Part shown: piece by piece, positions 42,097 to 51,822 of the stretch
How positions within the stretch are numbered: position 1 is the stretch's first letter
Layout: each line of letters begins with the position of its first letter
Notes under the pieces: generated by a model
What the model was told of the DNA's origin: nothing
Databases searched by the model: none
What the model saw: only the letters and a program-made list of their open reading frames with translations
Translations under genes and position numbers: made by a program
Source: Clarkia xantiana subsp. parviflora
Taxonomy: Eukaryota; Streptophyta; Magnoliopsida; Myrtales; Onagraceae
DNA: 64,000 bases
Assembly (NCBI GenBank): GCA_036873135.1
Contig: JAPTYO010000026.1
Coordinates: 4,506,001 to 4,570,000, forward strand
Reading direction: 5' to 3'

Positions 42097-44907
42097 ATGT
42101 TTGGATTCAATTCATATACAGTTCCAGTGCCTCTTACATATGAACAAGCTCAGCTCGCTCTATGGCAGCGAAAACAGGATGATCTACTTGAAGGAATGGA
42201 TCGAATGCGCGGATTACTTGGAAAGAAGAATGGTTTCAAATCGAAACCTGAGAAAAGGAGTCTCGGATTACCAGCAGCCTCGTGCCGAAGGAATCTCCAG
42301 GTCCAAGCCGGACCATCCGTTAAGGAGGAGAAGGTCACGACGCAGAAGTGCAACAAAAGGCATCAAGAGATGATAAACGACTTTCATGAAATCACGAGGA
42401 ATTCCATAAGCCCTGGATATAAGGGTTTTGTCTCTACCAATCCCAAAGTGCAACCACCCCAAACTCAGATTACTACTGAGGTCAAATCTGCATGTGAAGA
42501 GATGATTCTTGCGGATACAGGAGTCTTTCTTGATGAAATTGAAGAAGAAACGATTTATGCAGATTCGGGAGACTTTCTTGATGAAAGTGAGGATGCTATC
42601 GAAGAAGTCCAAACTTCCGACATTTCGTTTGAAGTAGAAGAAGCTGGGGATGTCGTTCCAACTAAGAAGACCACCACCAACGATGAGGTTTGCGATGTTC
42701 ATGAAGAATTTTACTACAAAGTTTCCTCTACTAACATGGAGGAAATGACGCTGACCTTATCGATCATCTCCAAGTCATACGAGTTGAAGTGGCTGAATGA
42801 CCAAAGCAGTCTCCAAGGCGAGGTATGTGTCCCTCAACATGTTCGTCTTCCGTGTTCAATGGAATTGATGAATATGGATGGGCTGTTATATTGCGGTGTG
42901 GGTCCAGTGAGTGTCAATTATCTCATTTCCTATGAGCCGTGGCAGTATGATAAGGCTGTTGATATTGGGTTCGAGAGCTCAGTTGTGGATATAGTGGATC
43001 TGTTGTCAAAACTATTCAGCCCGCAAAAACCACAATGCTGCCATTTTCTACCCCACATGTCCTTTGCGTTCAAGAGCACTTGCTTATTTCCTAAGGATGA
43101 GAAGAAGATTGTTCTAGGACAACTCAGCCCACATGACGTGCATATTAATGAAGCTTGGAGAACTAGCAATCTGAATAAGAGATTGATGATTATGAAGGGA
43201 ACCACATGGAATCTGAACTTAGTCCTTGTCATGACGACTAAGGAAGTCACCCTCGAGGAGTTACATCCAATTCTTTCCCCATTCATGGCATTGCTTACTG
43301 AGTTCATTGAAGTGTTACCAGAGGAGCCGCCCGATGGATTTCCTCCCATACGAAGGATCGAACGTCGCATCGATCTCATTCTCAGCGTCGCGATGCTAAA
43401 ACGACATGCCTATGGGTGCAGCCCCGACGAGTCCAAGGAGTTGCGGCAACAGTTGAACGAATTGCTGCAACGAGGCTTTTCTCGAGATTCCATGAGCACA
43501 TGCTTTGTTCCAGTTCACGCATCAACAGAGAAGGGAACTAGGCTCAAAAGGAAGAAGGTCGCACAACACGGCTGTGGACTCATCAAGGCAAAGCAGTTTC
43601 CCGCTTCTATAATGGTATTACCTGACTTCTCTATAATGTTTAAAGTTGAGTGTGATGCTTTAAGAATCAATATTGGAGCTGTAGCAGTTCAAGAGAAGCG
43701 CCTCGAGCCTCGTTTCAGCCCAAAGTTGAGTGGTTTCTGCCCGAACTACTCGACATCAAACAAGCAGTTCTATGCACCAATACGGGAGCTAGATACATGG
43801 CGACACTACCTATACCCCAAGAAGAAGATTGCAGCACAATATGGTGAAGTTATGTCTTTATTGCCGTGCGAGTTGCTTAAAAGTCCGACACCCAATTGCA
43901 TCCATACAAGGCTTTATAAGAAAGCTGCCTCGTGTCTTCTTCAATTGTGCCACAAGATTGATCAGAGTGCGCAACGGGATTTGAGGTCAAATCCTTTCCA
44001 ACCCGGAAGGGATGATGTATTCTACGTTGTTGACAAGATCGATGATAAATTTGAAGATGATGTTCGTATTGCTGACCCGTTCTTCAAAGAGGTGGCGATG
44101 ATACACGGTGTTCAAAAGAGGATTGTCGCTGAACGAGAAACGAAGTTCCTGATCAACTTTTGGAAGACTCTATGGGCGAAGCTTAGAAGTGAACTACTCT
44201 TCAGCAACACTTGTCACCCCCAAACTGATTGCCAAATCGAAGTGACTCCCTTTAAAATGGTGTATGGGTTCAATCCACTAACGCCCATGGACTTGACTCC
44301 AATTTCAATCAAAGATCCAGCTTGCACAAAAGGAAAGAAGAGGGCTGAACAGATCATGGCATTCCATAAGAAGGTGAAGCGAGAAATCAAGAGGAAGAAT
44401 GCAAAGCATGATCAAGCAGCCAACAAGACGAGGAGACGAGCCACAATCCATTCAGGTGACATTGTATTAATTCATCTCCTCAAACATAGGCTTCCAGTTA
44501 TAGGTGGGAACAAGATTATGCAAAAATCAGATGGTCCTTTCTGTGTATTGGAGAAGGTGACTAATATTGTGTATAAGGATAAGCCGCCCGATGATTATAG
44601 TGTCCCGGAAGCGATTCACTTAAGAGATAGCGATGATCTGGATTTGAGGACAAATCCTTTCCAACCTGGGGAGAATGATGTGCTTCGGGATGCTCCAAGC
44701 TTGACATTGCATAGAGGATCAAAGCAAAGCCATACAAGATCAGCATCAAGTGATGCTTCTTCAAATCCAAGGCCATTTGAGGGCTCTAAATGGCGAAATG
44801 GTGGTCCAATAACTCAATCCAAGTCCCAAGTCACAAACATGGCCAATGGAGGGCCCAAAATGCTGCAGCAGATGCAAGAAGGCCCAAGAGACACTCAAGT
44901 CAATTAG
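42097..44907 (+). CDS. E5 chimeric 936-codon frame from a collapsed chromovirus pol
   Basis: It begins ATG 74 bp after the primer binding site and ends within the 3' LTR. Residues 1-190 are unrecognised, with acidic repeats (ILADTGVFLDE, IYADSGDFLDE). About 225-300 (LKWLNDQ, YEPWQYDKA) matches the chromovirus protease-RT linker. About 400-470 (LPEEPPDGFPPIRRIERRIDLI) is the RT N-terminus only. The next piece is RNase H (FKVECDALRINIGAV, NYSTSNKQFYA). About 660-880 is integrase core to C-terminus (FFKEVAMIHGV, FSNTCHPQTDCQ, VYGFNPLTP, DLDLRTNPFQ). The RT active site, RNase H remainder and integrase zinc finger are gone, and the integrase Asp position reads AERET. It cannot be a functional pol, yet no stop interrupts it. 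Confidence 0.8.
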   Translation: MFGFNSYTVPVPLTYEQAQLALWQRKQDDLLEGMDRMRGLLGKKNGFKSKPEKRSLGLPAASCRRNLQVQAGPSVKEEKVTTQKCNKRHQEMINDFHEITRNSISPGYKGFVSTNPKVQPPQTQITTEVKSACEEMILADTGVFLDEIEEETIYADSGDFLDESEDAIEEVQTSDISFEVEEAGDVVPTKKTTTNDEVCDVHEEFYYKVSSTNMEEMTLTLSIISKSYELKWLNDQSSLQGEVCVPQHVRLPCSMELMNMDGLLYCGVGPVSVNYLISYEPWQYDKAVDIGFESSVVDIVDLLSKLFSPQKPQCCHFLPHMSFAFKSTCLFPKDEKKIVLGQLSPHDVHINEAWRTSNLNKRLMIMKGTTWNLNLVLVMTTKEVTLEELHPILSPFMALLTEFIEVLPEEPPDGFPPIRRIERRIDLILSVAMLKRHAYGCSPDESKELRQQLNELLQRGFSRDSMSTCFVPVHASTEKGTRLKRKKVAQHGCGLIKAKQFPASIMVLPDFSIMFKVECDALRINIGAVAVQEKRLEPRFSPKLSGFCPNYSTSNKQFYAPIRELDTWRHYLYPKKKIAAQYGEVMSLLPCELLKSPTPNCIHTRLYKKAASCLLQLCHKIDQSAQRDLRSNPFQPGRDDVFYVVDKIDDKFEDDVRIADPFFKEVAMIHGVQKRIVAERETKFLINFWKTLWAKLRSELLFSNTCHPQTDCQIEVTPFKMVYGFNPLTPMDLTPISIKDPACTKGKKRAEQIMAFHKKVKREIKRKNAKHDQAANKTRRRATIHSGDIVLIHLLKHRLPVIGGNKIMQKSDGPFCVLEKVTNIVYKDKPPDDYSVPEAIHLRDSDDLDLRTNPFQPGENDVLRDAPSLTLHRGSKQSHTRSASSDASSNPRPFEGSKWRNGGPITQSKSQVTNMANGGPKMLQQMQEGPRDTQVN

Positions 44908-45380
44908 CATTCAATGCTAATCCGCCCAACAACCAACCAACCTTGAGACTTGGGTTCTGAATTGATTTACTTATATTTTCTAGTATTTGCTTTCCAATAA
45001 AGGCTGCTCTCCATGCATGAGTTAGCCAATTTAAGTTTGAATTTCGTTTTTGGTGTAAAGAGCACTATATAAGCTCTATTATTATGTTATTTCCAGCAGC
45101 TTTTGATGAATGATATTATTGCCTTAGTGCACCCCTTTCTTATCTAAGCAATCTGATTGTTTAGTGGCGAAACCTATCCGATTCTTATCCCTCATCCTTG
45201 AGTGTGGCGAATCAAACCCGGACGTCTTTGCTTGTGGCGAGTTATCTTATCAAGCATTGGTGAACGGTTCTACTATCCACCCTTCTCATCTTATCCGTTT
45301 CTGTCACTTTTATCCAATTCCCTTTGTGTCGACAAACCGAGGCACATCATTTGGTATCAGAGCAGATCCGAGGCACATCA
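44676..45380 (+). repeat. 3' LTR of E5
   Basis: Same length as the 5' LTR and essentially identical. It too contains the internal primer-binding-site copy (45349-45362), so that copy was in the parent LTR before insertion. Confidence 0.9.
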
Positions 45381-45385
45381 TTAAT

Positions 45386-45962
45386 GAATCTGTCATCGAA
45401 TGCCTCGGGTTCTTTCAGAAAGTTTCCTTATTTATCATCTGCTTCGAATATGTCTATTGTAGTCTTAATCGATTTGATCAGACGTGTGAGCCCTTTTTCG
45501 TCAACAAACCATAAAAGAGGAAACATCCTCATTACTTTCAGAGCCTTTGTCCATACGTCTAACTCATCAGCGTGATCATGAAAGGCTATTACACCGTCAT
45601 CACTGCATAAAATACTATAGTATTCTGTAATTAAGGCTCGTGCTTCAACGGCCTTACCCTTACCGAAGCGAAGGTATATGGCACACCAAAGATGCAATGC
45701 GCTGAGTTGTATAAACTCTCATTCTACTTCAGTTGACAATTGCGAGAGAATTAATTCTCGTGCACTACGATCCTTCCTCAACCTTTTCATGTTGTTGCTT
45801 TCATGCGGGTTTCCATATTCGTCCAACTTATCCTTTTCGCCGTTGGATTGACTTGATCGTCAAGATCCGCAACGATCAGGAGATCCATAACATTGTCTCT
45901 CCATGCATCATAATCTATGTCGTCCAAGTTGCAAGGTTCGTAGAACTGTATCGGTTCAGCCA
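45386..45962 (-). pseudogene. gag: Copia B gag-like remnant
   Basis: On the minus strand ATG at 45960-45962 opens MAEPIQFYEPCNL and DYDAWRDNVMDLLI, a Gag-like start. After frameshifts 45697-45428 reads LWCAIYLRFGKGKAVEARAL and GVIAFHDHADELDVW, with spacing like copia Gag helices. No zinc knuckle is visible, and E5 cuts it on the left. Assignment to Gag rests on position and weak resemblance. Confidence 0.5.
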
Positions 45963-48057
45963 TGAAAAACTAACACATTGATAATCACGCATAAATCAGG
46001 GAGACAATAACAATTTGAGAAATAATTGCATACATCAAATATCTATTAAGATGGAATTCGACAAATAATGATTCCTCGGTCATCTAAATTAACCGACCAC
46101 TAGTAAACAAACGGAAGATGGCTGTGAAAAAGTTCACATTATCATCGTCTTCCATCTAATAGATCAGTCTTTTAAAACAGTTTAAATCGCAGATTAATGG
46201 AACGGGAATTTTAAAATAAGCATACCCGATCTTGGCTTTCTCAAGGCCCTTTTATTTTGGAAACATATTCTGATGAGATTACGCATGTAAATTATCATAA
46301 TTTTATTATCCATGTAAATTATCATATGCCAGTAACATTCATCACATAAACCACATTCATGCTTACGCGTGATGCGTCCAATGTTCCGAGGAACTCATGC
46401 TTGCATACAAAATTCTACTTTCAAGTAAATTATCAAATGCAACTACATCCTCAACATTCTAGCATACGTGTCAAACATGTAACATTCACATCTACCATAC
46501 ACAATTGGCGACCGGTTTTCAATTTTAAAATAATTTTAAACATTAGGGGCTGATGTGCAATTCATGCTTATATTCAATCACGCAACATTCTAGACAGGAA
46601 TCCTGGGCATTTTCAACCATCACAGGATGTCTATCCTAGTGCGCATTCCATATATTTAACCAGGGCTCAGCCCACAATATGCAATATCCAGCTAGCTTGA
46701 CAAATTCAAGACAACATTTCTAATCATGCATAAATATATATTGAATAATATAAACAATTGCAATTCATCCCACTAATCATACCAGTCCCAAAAACATGAA
46801 TCTCCGAGATCCATCCCCATAATCGAAACAAGGCATAAAGGTTATCAACCCTTTAGCACTGTGTAGGCATATATAGATTCAAAAACATTTAGATTTTAAA
46901 ACTTGACCTCCCTATTTTAATTGAATTGAATTCGGTTTTGAAAATACGATTCAGTTCGGTCAATTTCAGTTCGGTTTGGTCCGGTTCGATTCGGTTCGGT
47001 CTAGGAAATCCGGGTCGGGTCGGGTCCGGTCAAGAAAATCCGATTTGATTCGGTCCGGTTTTAATTTTAAATTTTGGTTCGGTCCGTACTGGTCCATAAA
47101 AATATGGTTCGATTCGACACTAAAAACCGGTTAGGTTAGATCCACTTAGTTATCCTGGTCCGACCCGACCCGATTAGGTCGAACCGATTGAGAAAATCTG
47201 GTTCAGTTTTAATTCGTCCCAGTTTGACATATTTTACCGGCCCAATAATTAAAATATAAAAGGTTGGGCCGAAATTTTTATTTTGTGGCCCAAGTAGGGT
47301 TTTAAAGTCCAAAAATATTTAACTTAGCCACCAAGTAACATTAATTATAAAATAATTTCCAATATTAATAATATATATAAATTTCAGACCTTATTTAACC
47401 ATATATATATTTATTGCCAATATTCTATCTATAAGATTAAATCAATCAACAATATATATATGTAAAAATCGGCACTTATATTTAAATATATATTATTTAT
47501 TGTCAATATCTTAAATAGGGAAACATATATTAACAATATTTTTCTCAATCTTTTAGGTAAATAAAATCTATCAATAATATCTTTAAACTATTTAAATATT
47601 CAGATATATTGATAGTTATATATATATTTCTATATACTAATGTGAATATATCCTAATGTTCCTAATTATATATATATAAATCTAACCTAGAATAAAAATT
47701 AAAATATGGTAAAGTATATAATTGTATAGGTTTGGCCGAATTTGTAACTTGGAGTCCAAGAAATTAAAAAAAATCACCTTAATAATTATTAGGGATTTTC
47801 GGCACAAACACCTATTTGGGAACATGAGGTCAAATTTCAAGATCAAATTTTAATAAGATCTACAATCCAATGTTTGATTTTGATAAATATCACATTTTTC
47901 TTGAAGAACATGAACATCAAATTTCCTAAGAACATCATGAAAATTTCGGACCACCTTTAACATTGAAAATTCAAAAATTTCCTTTAAAAAAAAAAATCGG
48001 TCCAAAGTTTGAATTTTCAAGAACACCAATTTATCAAAATCATGAACTCCTAATACA
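45963..48057 (-). other. Copia B leader, about 2.1 kb, non-coding
   Basis: 45980-46335 matches 27490-27848 and 46336-47000 matches 48677-49360, both in copia A. 46925-47230 is dominated by GGTTCGGTCCGGTTCGGTT-like phrases. 47340-47700 is AT-rich with ATATATAT runs. The leader is unusually long. Confidence 0.7.
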
Positions 48058-48070
48058 GGCTCTGATACCA
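48058..48070 (-). other. Primer binding site of copia B
   Basis: Minus strand TGGTATCAGAGCC, complementary to initiator tRNA-Met, one base from the LTR. Confidence 0.9.
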
Positions 48071-48071
48071 C

Positions 48072-48671
48072 TGTTAGATTACGAGGAGTAATCACTATTG
48101 AAACTAAATCATGGTACATGATAGTAATCGAAATTACGTAGCGGAAGATTCGCACATACATCTACAGTTGTCCATAGACTCAAGATCTTTGCAGGAGGGA
48201 GTTCACGATCCTCCGGTCGGCACCCATAGGGGTTCTTGTGAAGGAAGCCTTACGTGGTTTATTCTTCCCAGCAAAGCCTCTGATCGATTCTTGGCAAGGG
48301 ATGGATCACTGCAGTGTTTGCTCGAAGGCAAATTGGCACACCCTTGGTGAGGTAGTGGTTCAACCGAAATACGGTGTTCTTGGGGGAATGGGTTTTCTCT
48401 CAAAACACCACTTAAAGGGAATTGTGATTAACACTAATAAAACCCCTAACTCCCCATATATATAGGAGGAGTAAAGTGGAAAAAATTCACTTTACCCCGT
48501 GCTAAAATTCAGCCGGCCAAGCATGTATAGGGAGGCCCAATTTTGGGCCTCTCATGTCAATTGGGATTTGGGTCTGACCCAATTTCCTAATGTGACATTT
48601 ATCCAATTAACTTAGGTAACATATACATATAATGGGCTTCCATTTACGGCACTCATCACCATATGCTAACA
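48072..48671 (-). repeat. Right (5') LTR of copia B
   Basis: 600 bp, TGTTAGATTACG...ATATGCTAACA (inverted ends TGTTAG/CTAACA). 48645-48665 shows the uninterrupted site where E4 sits in the left LTR. TATA region CCCCATATATATAGG near 48450-48468, read on the minus strand. Confidence 0.9.
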
Positions 48672-49370
48672 TAACATTCATAATTCAAACCACACTCATG
48701 CTTACGCGTCATGCATCTAATGTTCCGAGGAACTCATGTTTGCATATATAATTCTACTTCCGAGAAATTATCAAATGCGGTACATCCTCAATATTCTAGC
48801 GTACGTGTCAAACATGAAACATTCACATCCATCATACACATTTGGCGACTGGTTTTGGATTTTAAAATAATTTTAAACATTAGGGGCTAATTTGCAATTC
48901 ATGCTTATATTCAATCACGCAACATTCTAGACATGAATCCTAGGCCTTTCCAACCATCACAGCATGTCTATCCTAGTGCGCATTCCATATATTTAACCAG
49001 GGCTCCGCCCCCAATATGATATATCCAGCTAGCTTGACTCAGTCAAGACAAGATTTATAATCATGCATAAATATCAATTGAATAATAAATAACTGCAATT
49101 CTTCCCACTAATTAATCCAGTCCCAAAAACATGTACATCCGAGATCCATCCCCATAATCGAAACAAGGCATAAAGGTTATCAACCCTTGAGGACTGTGTA
49201 GGCCATTTAAGGTTCAAAACATTTAGATTTTAAAACTTGACCTCCCAATTTTAATTGACTTGAATTCGGTTTGGAAAATTCAGTTCGGTTCAGTCAATTT
49301 CGGATCGGTTTGGTCCGGTTCGGGTTCGGTTAGGTTCGGTCTGAAAATAAAAATCCAGTTCAGTCCGATA
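48672..49370 (-). other. Leader of copia A (continued)
   Basis: It begins with the TAACA duplication and matches the copia B leader from 46330 on, including GGTTCGGTT-like phrases at 49265-49360. It is cut at 49370 by the copia C LTR, with CGATA (49366-49370) as that element's expected target duplication. Confidence 0.7.
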
Positions 49371-50343
49371 TGTTAGATTACGGGGAGTAATCACTACGGA
49401 TACTTAAACAAAGTACATGCTATAAATCGAAATTACGTAGCGGAGATTTGCACATACCTTTAATATGACCCGTAGGGAGTTCACGATCCTCTAGTCGGGA
49501 CCCGTAGAGGTTCTCTTTAGAGAAGCCCTACGTGGTACAAGCTCCACAGCAAAGCCTCTGAACGATTTTTGCCACGGAGACAGATCTCTGGAGTGTTTGC
49601 TTGGAAAGCAAATTGGCACACCCTTGGTGATGGTAGGTTCGGCCGAAACTAATAGTGTGGGGAGGAGGTTTTTTCTCTCTAAAACACTTAAATGAGAGAA
49701 TAGTGATTAACCCTAAAAATCCCCTAACACCATGTATTTAAAGGAGGAGCAAAGTGGACAAAAGTCCACTTTGCCCACCCTAGGTATTTCAGCCGGCCAT
49801 GCATAGGGGAGGCCCATAATTTGGGCCTCTCATGTTAATTGGGATTTGGGTCTAGCCCAATTACCCTAATATGACATTTACCTAATTTCCTTAGGTAAAC
49901 TATACATATTATGGGCTACCAATTATGGGGCCTGTCATTGTATGCTTACAGCTCCCACTCGCCGGAATGGGAGGGTGCCTGTTAATGTATTGTCGTCCAA
50001 ATCTACATCAACATTTCACTCCTTCGATCTGCTCCTTGCTTCCGAATAGTTCATACGAGGTTTGCCATGGGACCGGCGGATACGACGCTGTATCCTAGGT
50101 AAACTGTTAGGAGTATTGTAGCGCCCGCAGAACGTTGATTCCCTTTTCTCCAATCAACTTGTTATAAACAATATTTATATTGTACCGCGATGTATCCTAC
50201 GTAAACTGTTTATTCTCCTTCTGCCTAGTTTCCACATAGGAACACTTCTCCAAGGCATACGTACAAGTACTCACAACCTTCAACTAATATCTGGTTGGTG
50301 GCCACCTAGTGAATACAAGAGTCGATGAATTACAGGTGAACTT
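49371..50343 (-). mobile_element. Copia C: left (3') LTR and part of its 3' UTR
   Basis: LTR 49371-49950 (TGTTAGATTACGG...GTATGCTTACA), then the same minus-strand polypurine tract as copia B (CGAGTGGGAGC) and 3' UTR to 50343, where E2 is inserted. The family is the same as copia A and B. Nothing of its pol is certain; 53970-55151 may hold a remnant. Confidence 0.75.
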
Positions 50344-51102
50344 TGTTGGATCACGGGCGAAGCTCCGTTACGTCCTTGACGGAAAGCTTTGGACTCCTGG
50401 GCTCCGCGTAATCCTGCAAAAGGGGATGACCTGGGTGGTGACCCAGAATCCCTCTCCGATGCTTAAATGAGTATGGTGATCAATGGGGGGTAAGCAAAAG
50501 TCTAAGTTCGTATTAGATGATGGTTTTCTGAGGTAACTTCCTCCTTTATATAGGAGGGGAAGTTACTCAGTTACCTGTTACTGCGCCTGGCAGTTTTACC
50601 CATGATTCCGTGTATCTCGCCACGATTCCGTATATCTCGGTTAGGATTCCATATATCTCGCCCCACGCTCCGCGTATCTTACCCGTACTCCGCGTATCTC
50701 GGGCACGCCCTGCGTATCTCGGGGAGTTTATCTTTATCTCTAACCGTCTCCCACTACTCTATCTAGTAGACGGGTTTCTCGGTCTTTATCCTCTGATCAC
50801 AAGTCCTGACTCCTGTCGGAGACTTCAGAGTTGTCTCATTCTAGATCACCACCCAGGACCTTCAGTCTCTACGGGACAGGTCCAGCCTCTGCGGGGCTTT
50901 ATTATCGGGGCCTTTACTAAGGCATATCGGGGCCTACTCAGAGGCTTCTCATAGGGAGCATTCAGCTCATACATCGGGACCGCTAAAGTCGGGACCCTTC
51001 GTGCTGGGCCTCTGGGCCTTCCAGGCTTTTCACGAGGCCCACTGGACCTACTCGCCGTCCATTGGCTGTTAACGGGGCTAACGATTACATCGGAACCCAT
51101 CA
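50344..51102 (-). repeat. 3' LTR of E2, 759 bp
   Basis: TGTTGGATCAC...AACCCATCA on the plus strand, the reverse of the Y LTR. Minus-strand TATA (TATATAAAGG, 50545-50553), GCATCGGAGAGGG (50450-50462), and about 20-bp GAGATAYrCGG repeats at 50590-50725. Confidence 0.85.
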
Positions 51103-51115
51103 TTTGCCCCCAAGA
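51103..51115 (-). other. Polypurine tract of E2
   Basis: Minus strand CTTGGGGGCAAA next to the LTR start. Confidence 0.75.
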
Positions 51116-51822
51116 CATGGGGGACTTTTAGTTCGTCGTGTCTTCCAGTCCAGATCTTTTGACCTCGTTGTCGGGAGCTTTTGTCTTCGTACCTCCCGAT
51201 ACCACCGTCGGGGGCTTTTACCTTCACATTTCTTGATACCTCAATCAGAGGCTTTTATCTTCACACCCTCCGATACCACTGTCGGAGGTTTTTGCCTTGC
51301 GTGTGATCGTTGTATAACAGAGTCTCTTACTCATGATTACCTTGGGCCCACCAGGCCCCATAGGCAGTTTCCAAATCCGAGGAGACTCCTCGGTTACTGT
51401 AGCATTAAATGCCTAGGGATAAGGAAACGACGTTTAAACCAGCGTGACTGCTGTTTTCTGGAAAAGCAGCCATGACGTCACGCACGTCCCTTCCGTACCT
51501 ATGATCTCGGCGATTAAGATCGTGTCGTTTCCTCTTCAACGGTGCAGATCGTGCCTATTCCAGCTGTCTCTTCCGTACCGTCTTCATAATTTCAACGATC
51601 GAGATCAAGTCGTTTCGTCTTCAACGGTGCAGATTAAGTTCCCTCTGTTGTCCTTTTTCTTATAAAAGCCAAAACCCTGGCACTTTTCACTTCTTCTGCC
51701 CTCTCTCGATTTCATCCATTCTTGCGTTCGAAGCTTCTTCTCCAAGCTCCTCCTGCTATTCAAGTGATCAAGGCCTTCAACCCTTCCGATCTTCCTTTAC
51801 TTTACCTCTTTGACCATCAATC
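51116..51822 (+). other. Spacer and 5' UTR of the E2 aORF
   Basis: 51140-51300 holds three to four units of 'CTTTTnnCTTC...CTCCCGATACCACCGTCGGGGG' (about 45 bp). The core promoter is at 51661. No coding frame. Confidence 0.6.
51661..51684 (+). promoter_or_regulatory. Putative promoter of the E2 aORF
   Basis: TATAAAAGCC followed by AAAACCCTGG, about 160 bp before the ATG at 51823. Same composition and distance as in Y and Z. Confidence 0.6.

Larger units (their letters stand above)
41318..45380 (+). mobile_element. E5: young non-autonomous chromovirus-derived LTR element
   Basis: Two 705-bp LTRs with ends TGATGTG...CACATCA that differ at about one position (G/A, 41782 versus 45140). Primer binding site after the left LTR. 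Interior 42038-44675 is one open frame. CCAAT (41313-41317) and TTAAT (45381-45385) may be the target duplication after two C-to-T changes. It sits inside copia B between RT and gag. Confidence 0.85.
27849..48671 (-). mobile_element. Copia B: Ty1/copia element carrying two later insertions
   Basis: Left LTR 27849-37825 (interrupted by E4), 3' UTR, RNase H and RT remnants, interior interrupted by E5, gag remnant, long leader, primer binding site, and right LTR 48072-48671. The target duplication TAACA is perfect (27844-27848 and 48672-48676), and the copia A leader resumes on the far side. Removing E4 (9.4 kb) and E5 (4.1 kb) leaves about 7.4 kb. Coding regions are degenerate. Confidence 0.8.
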
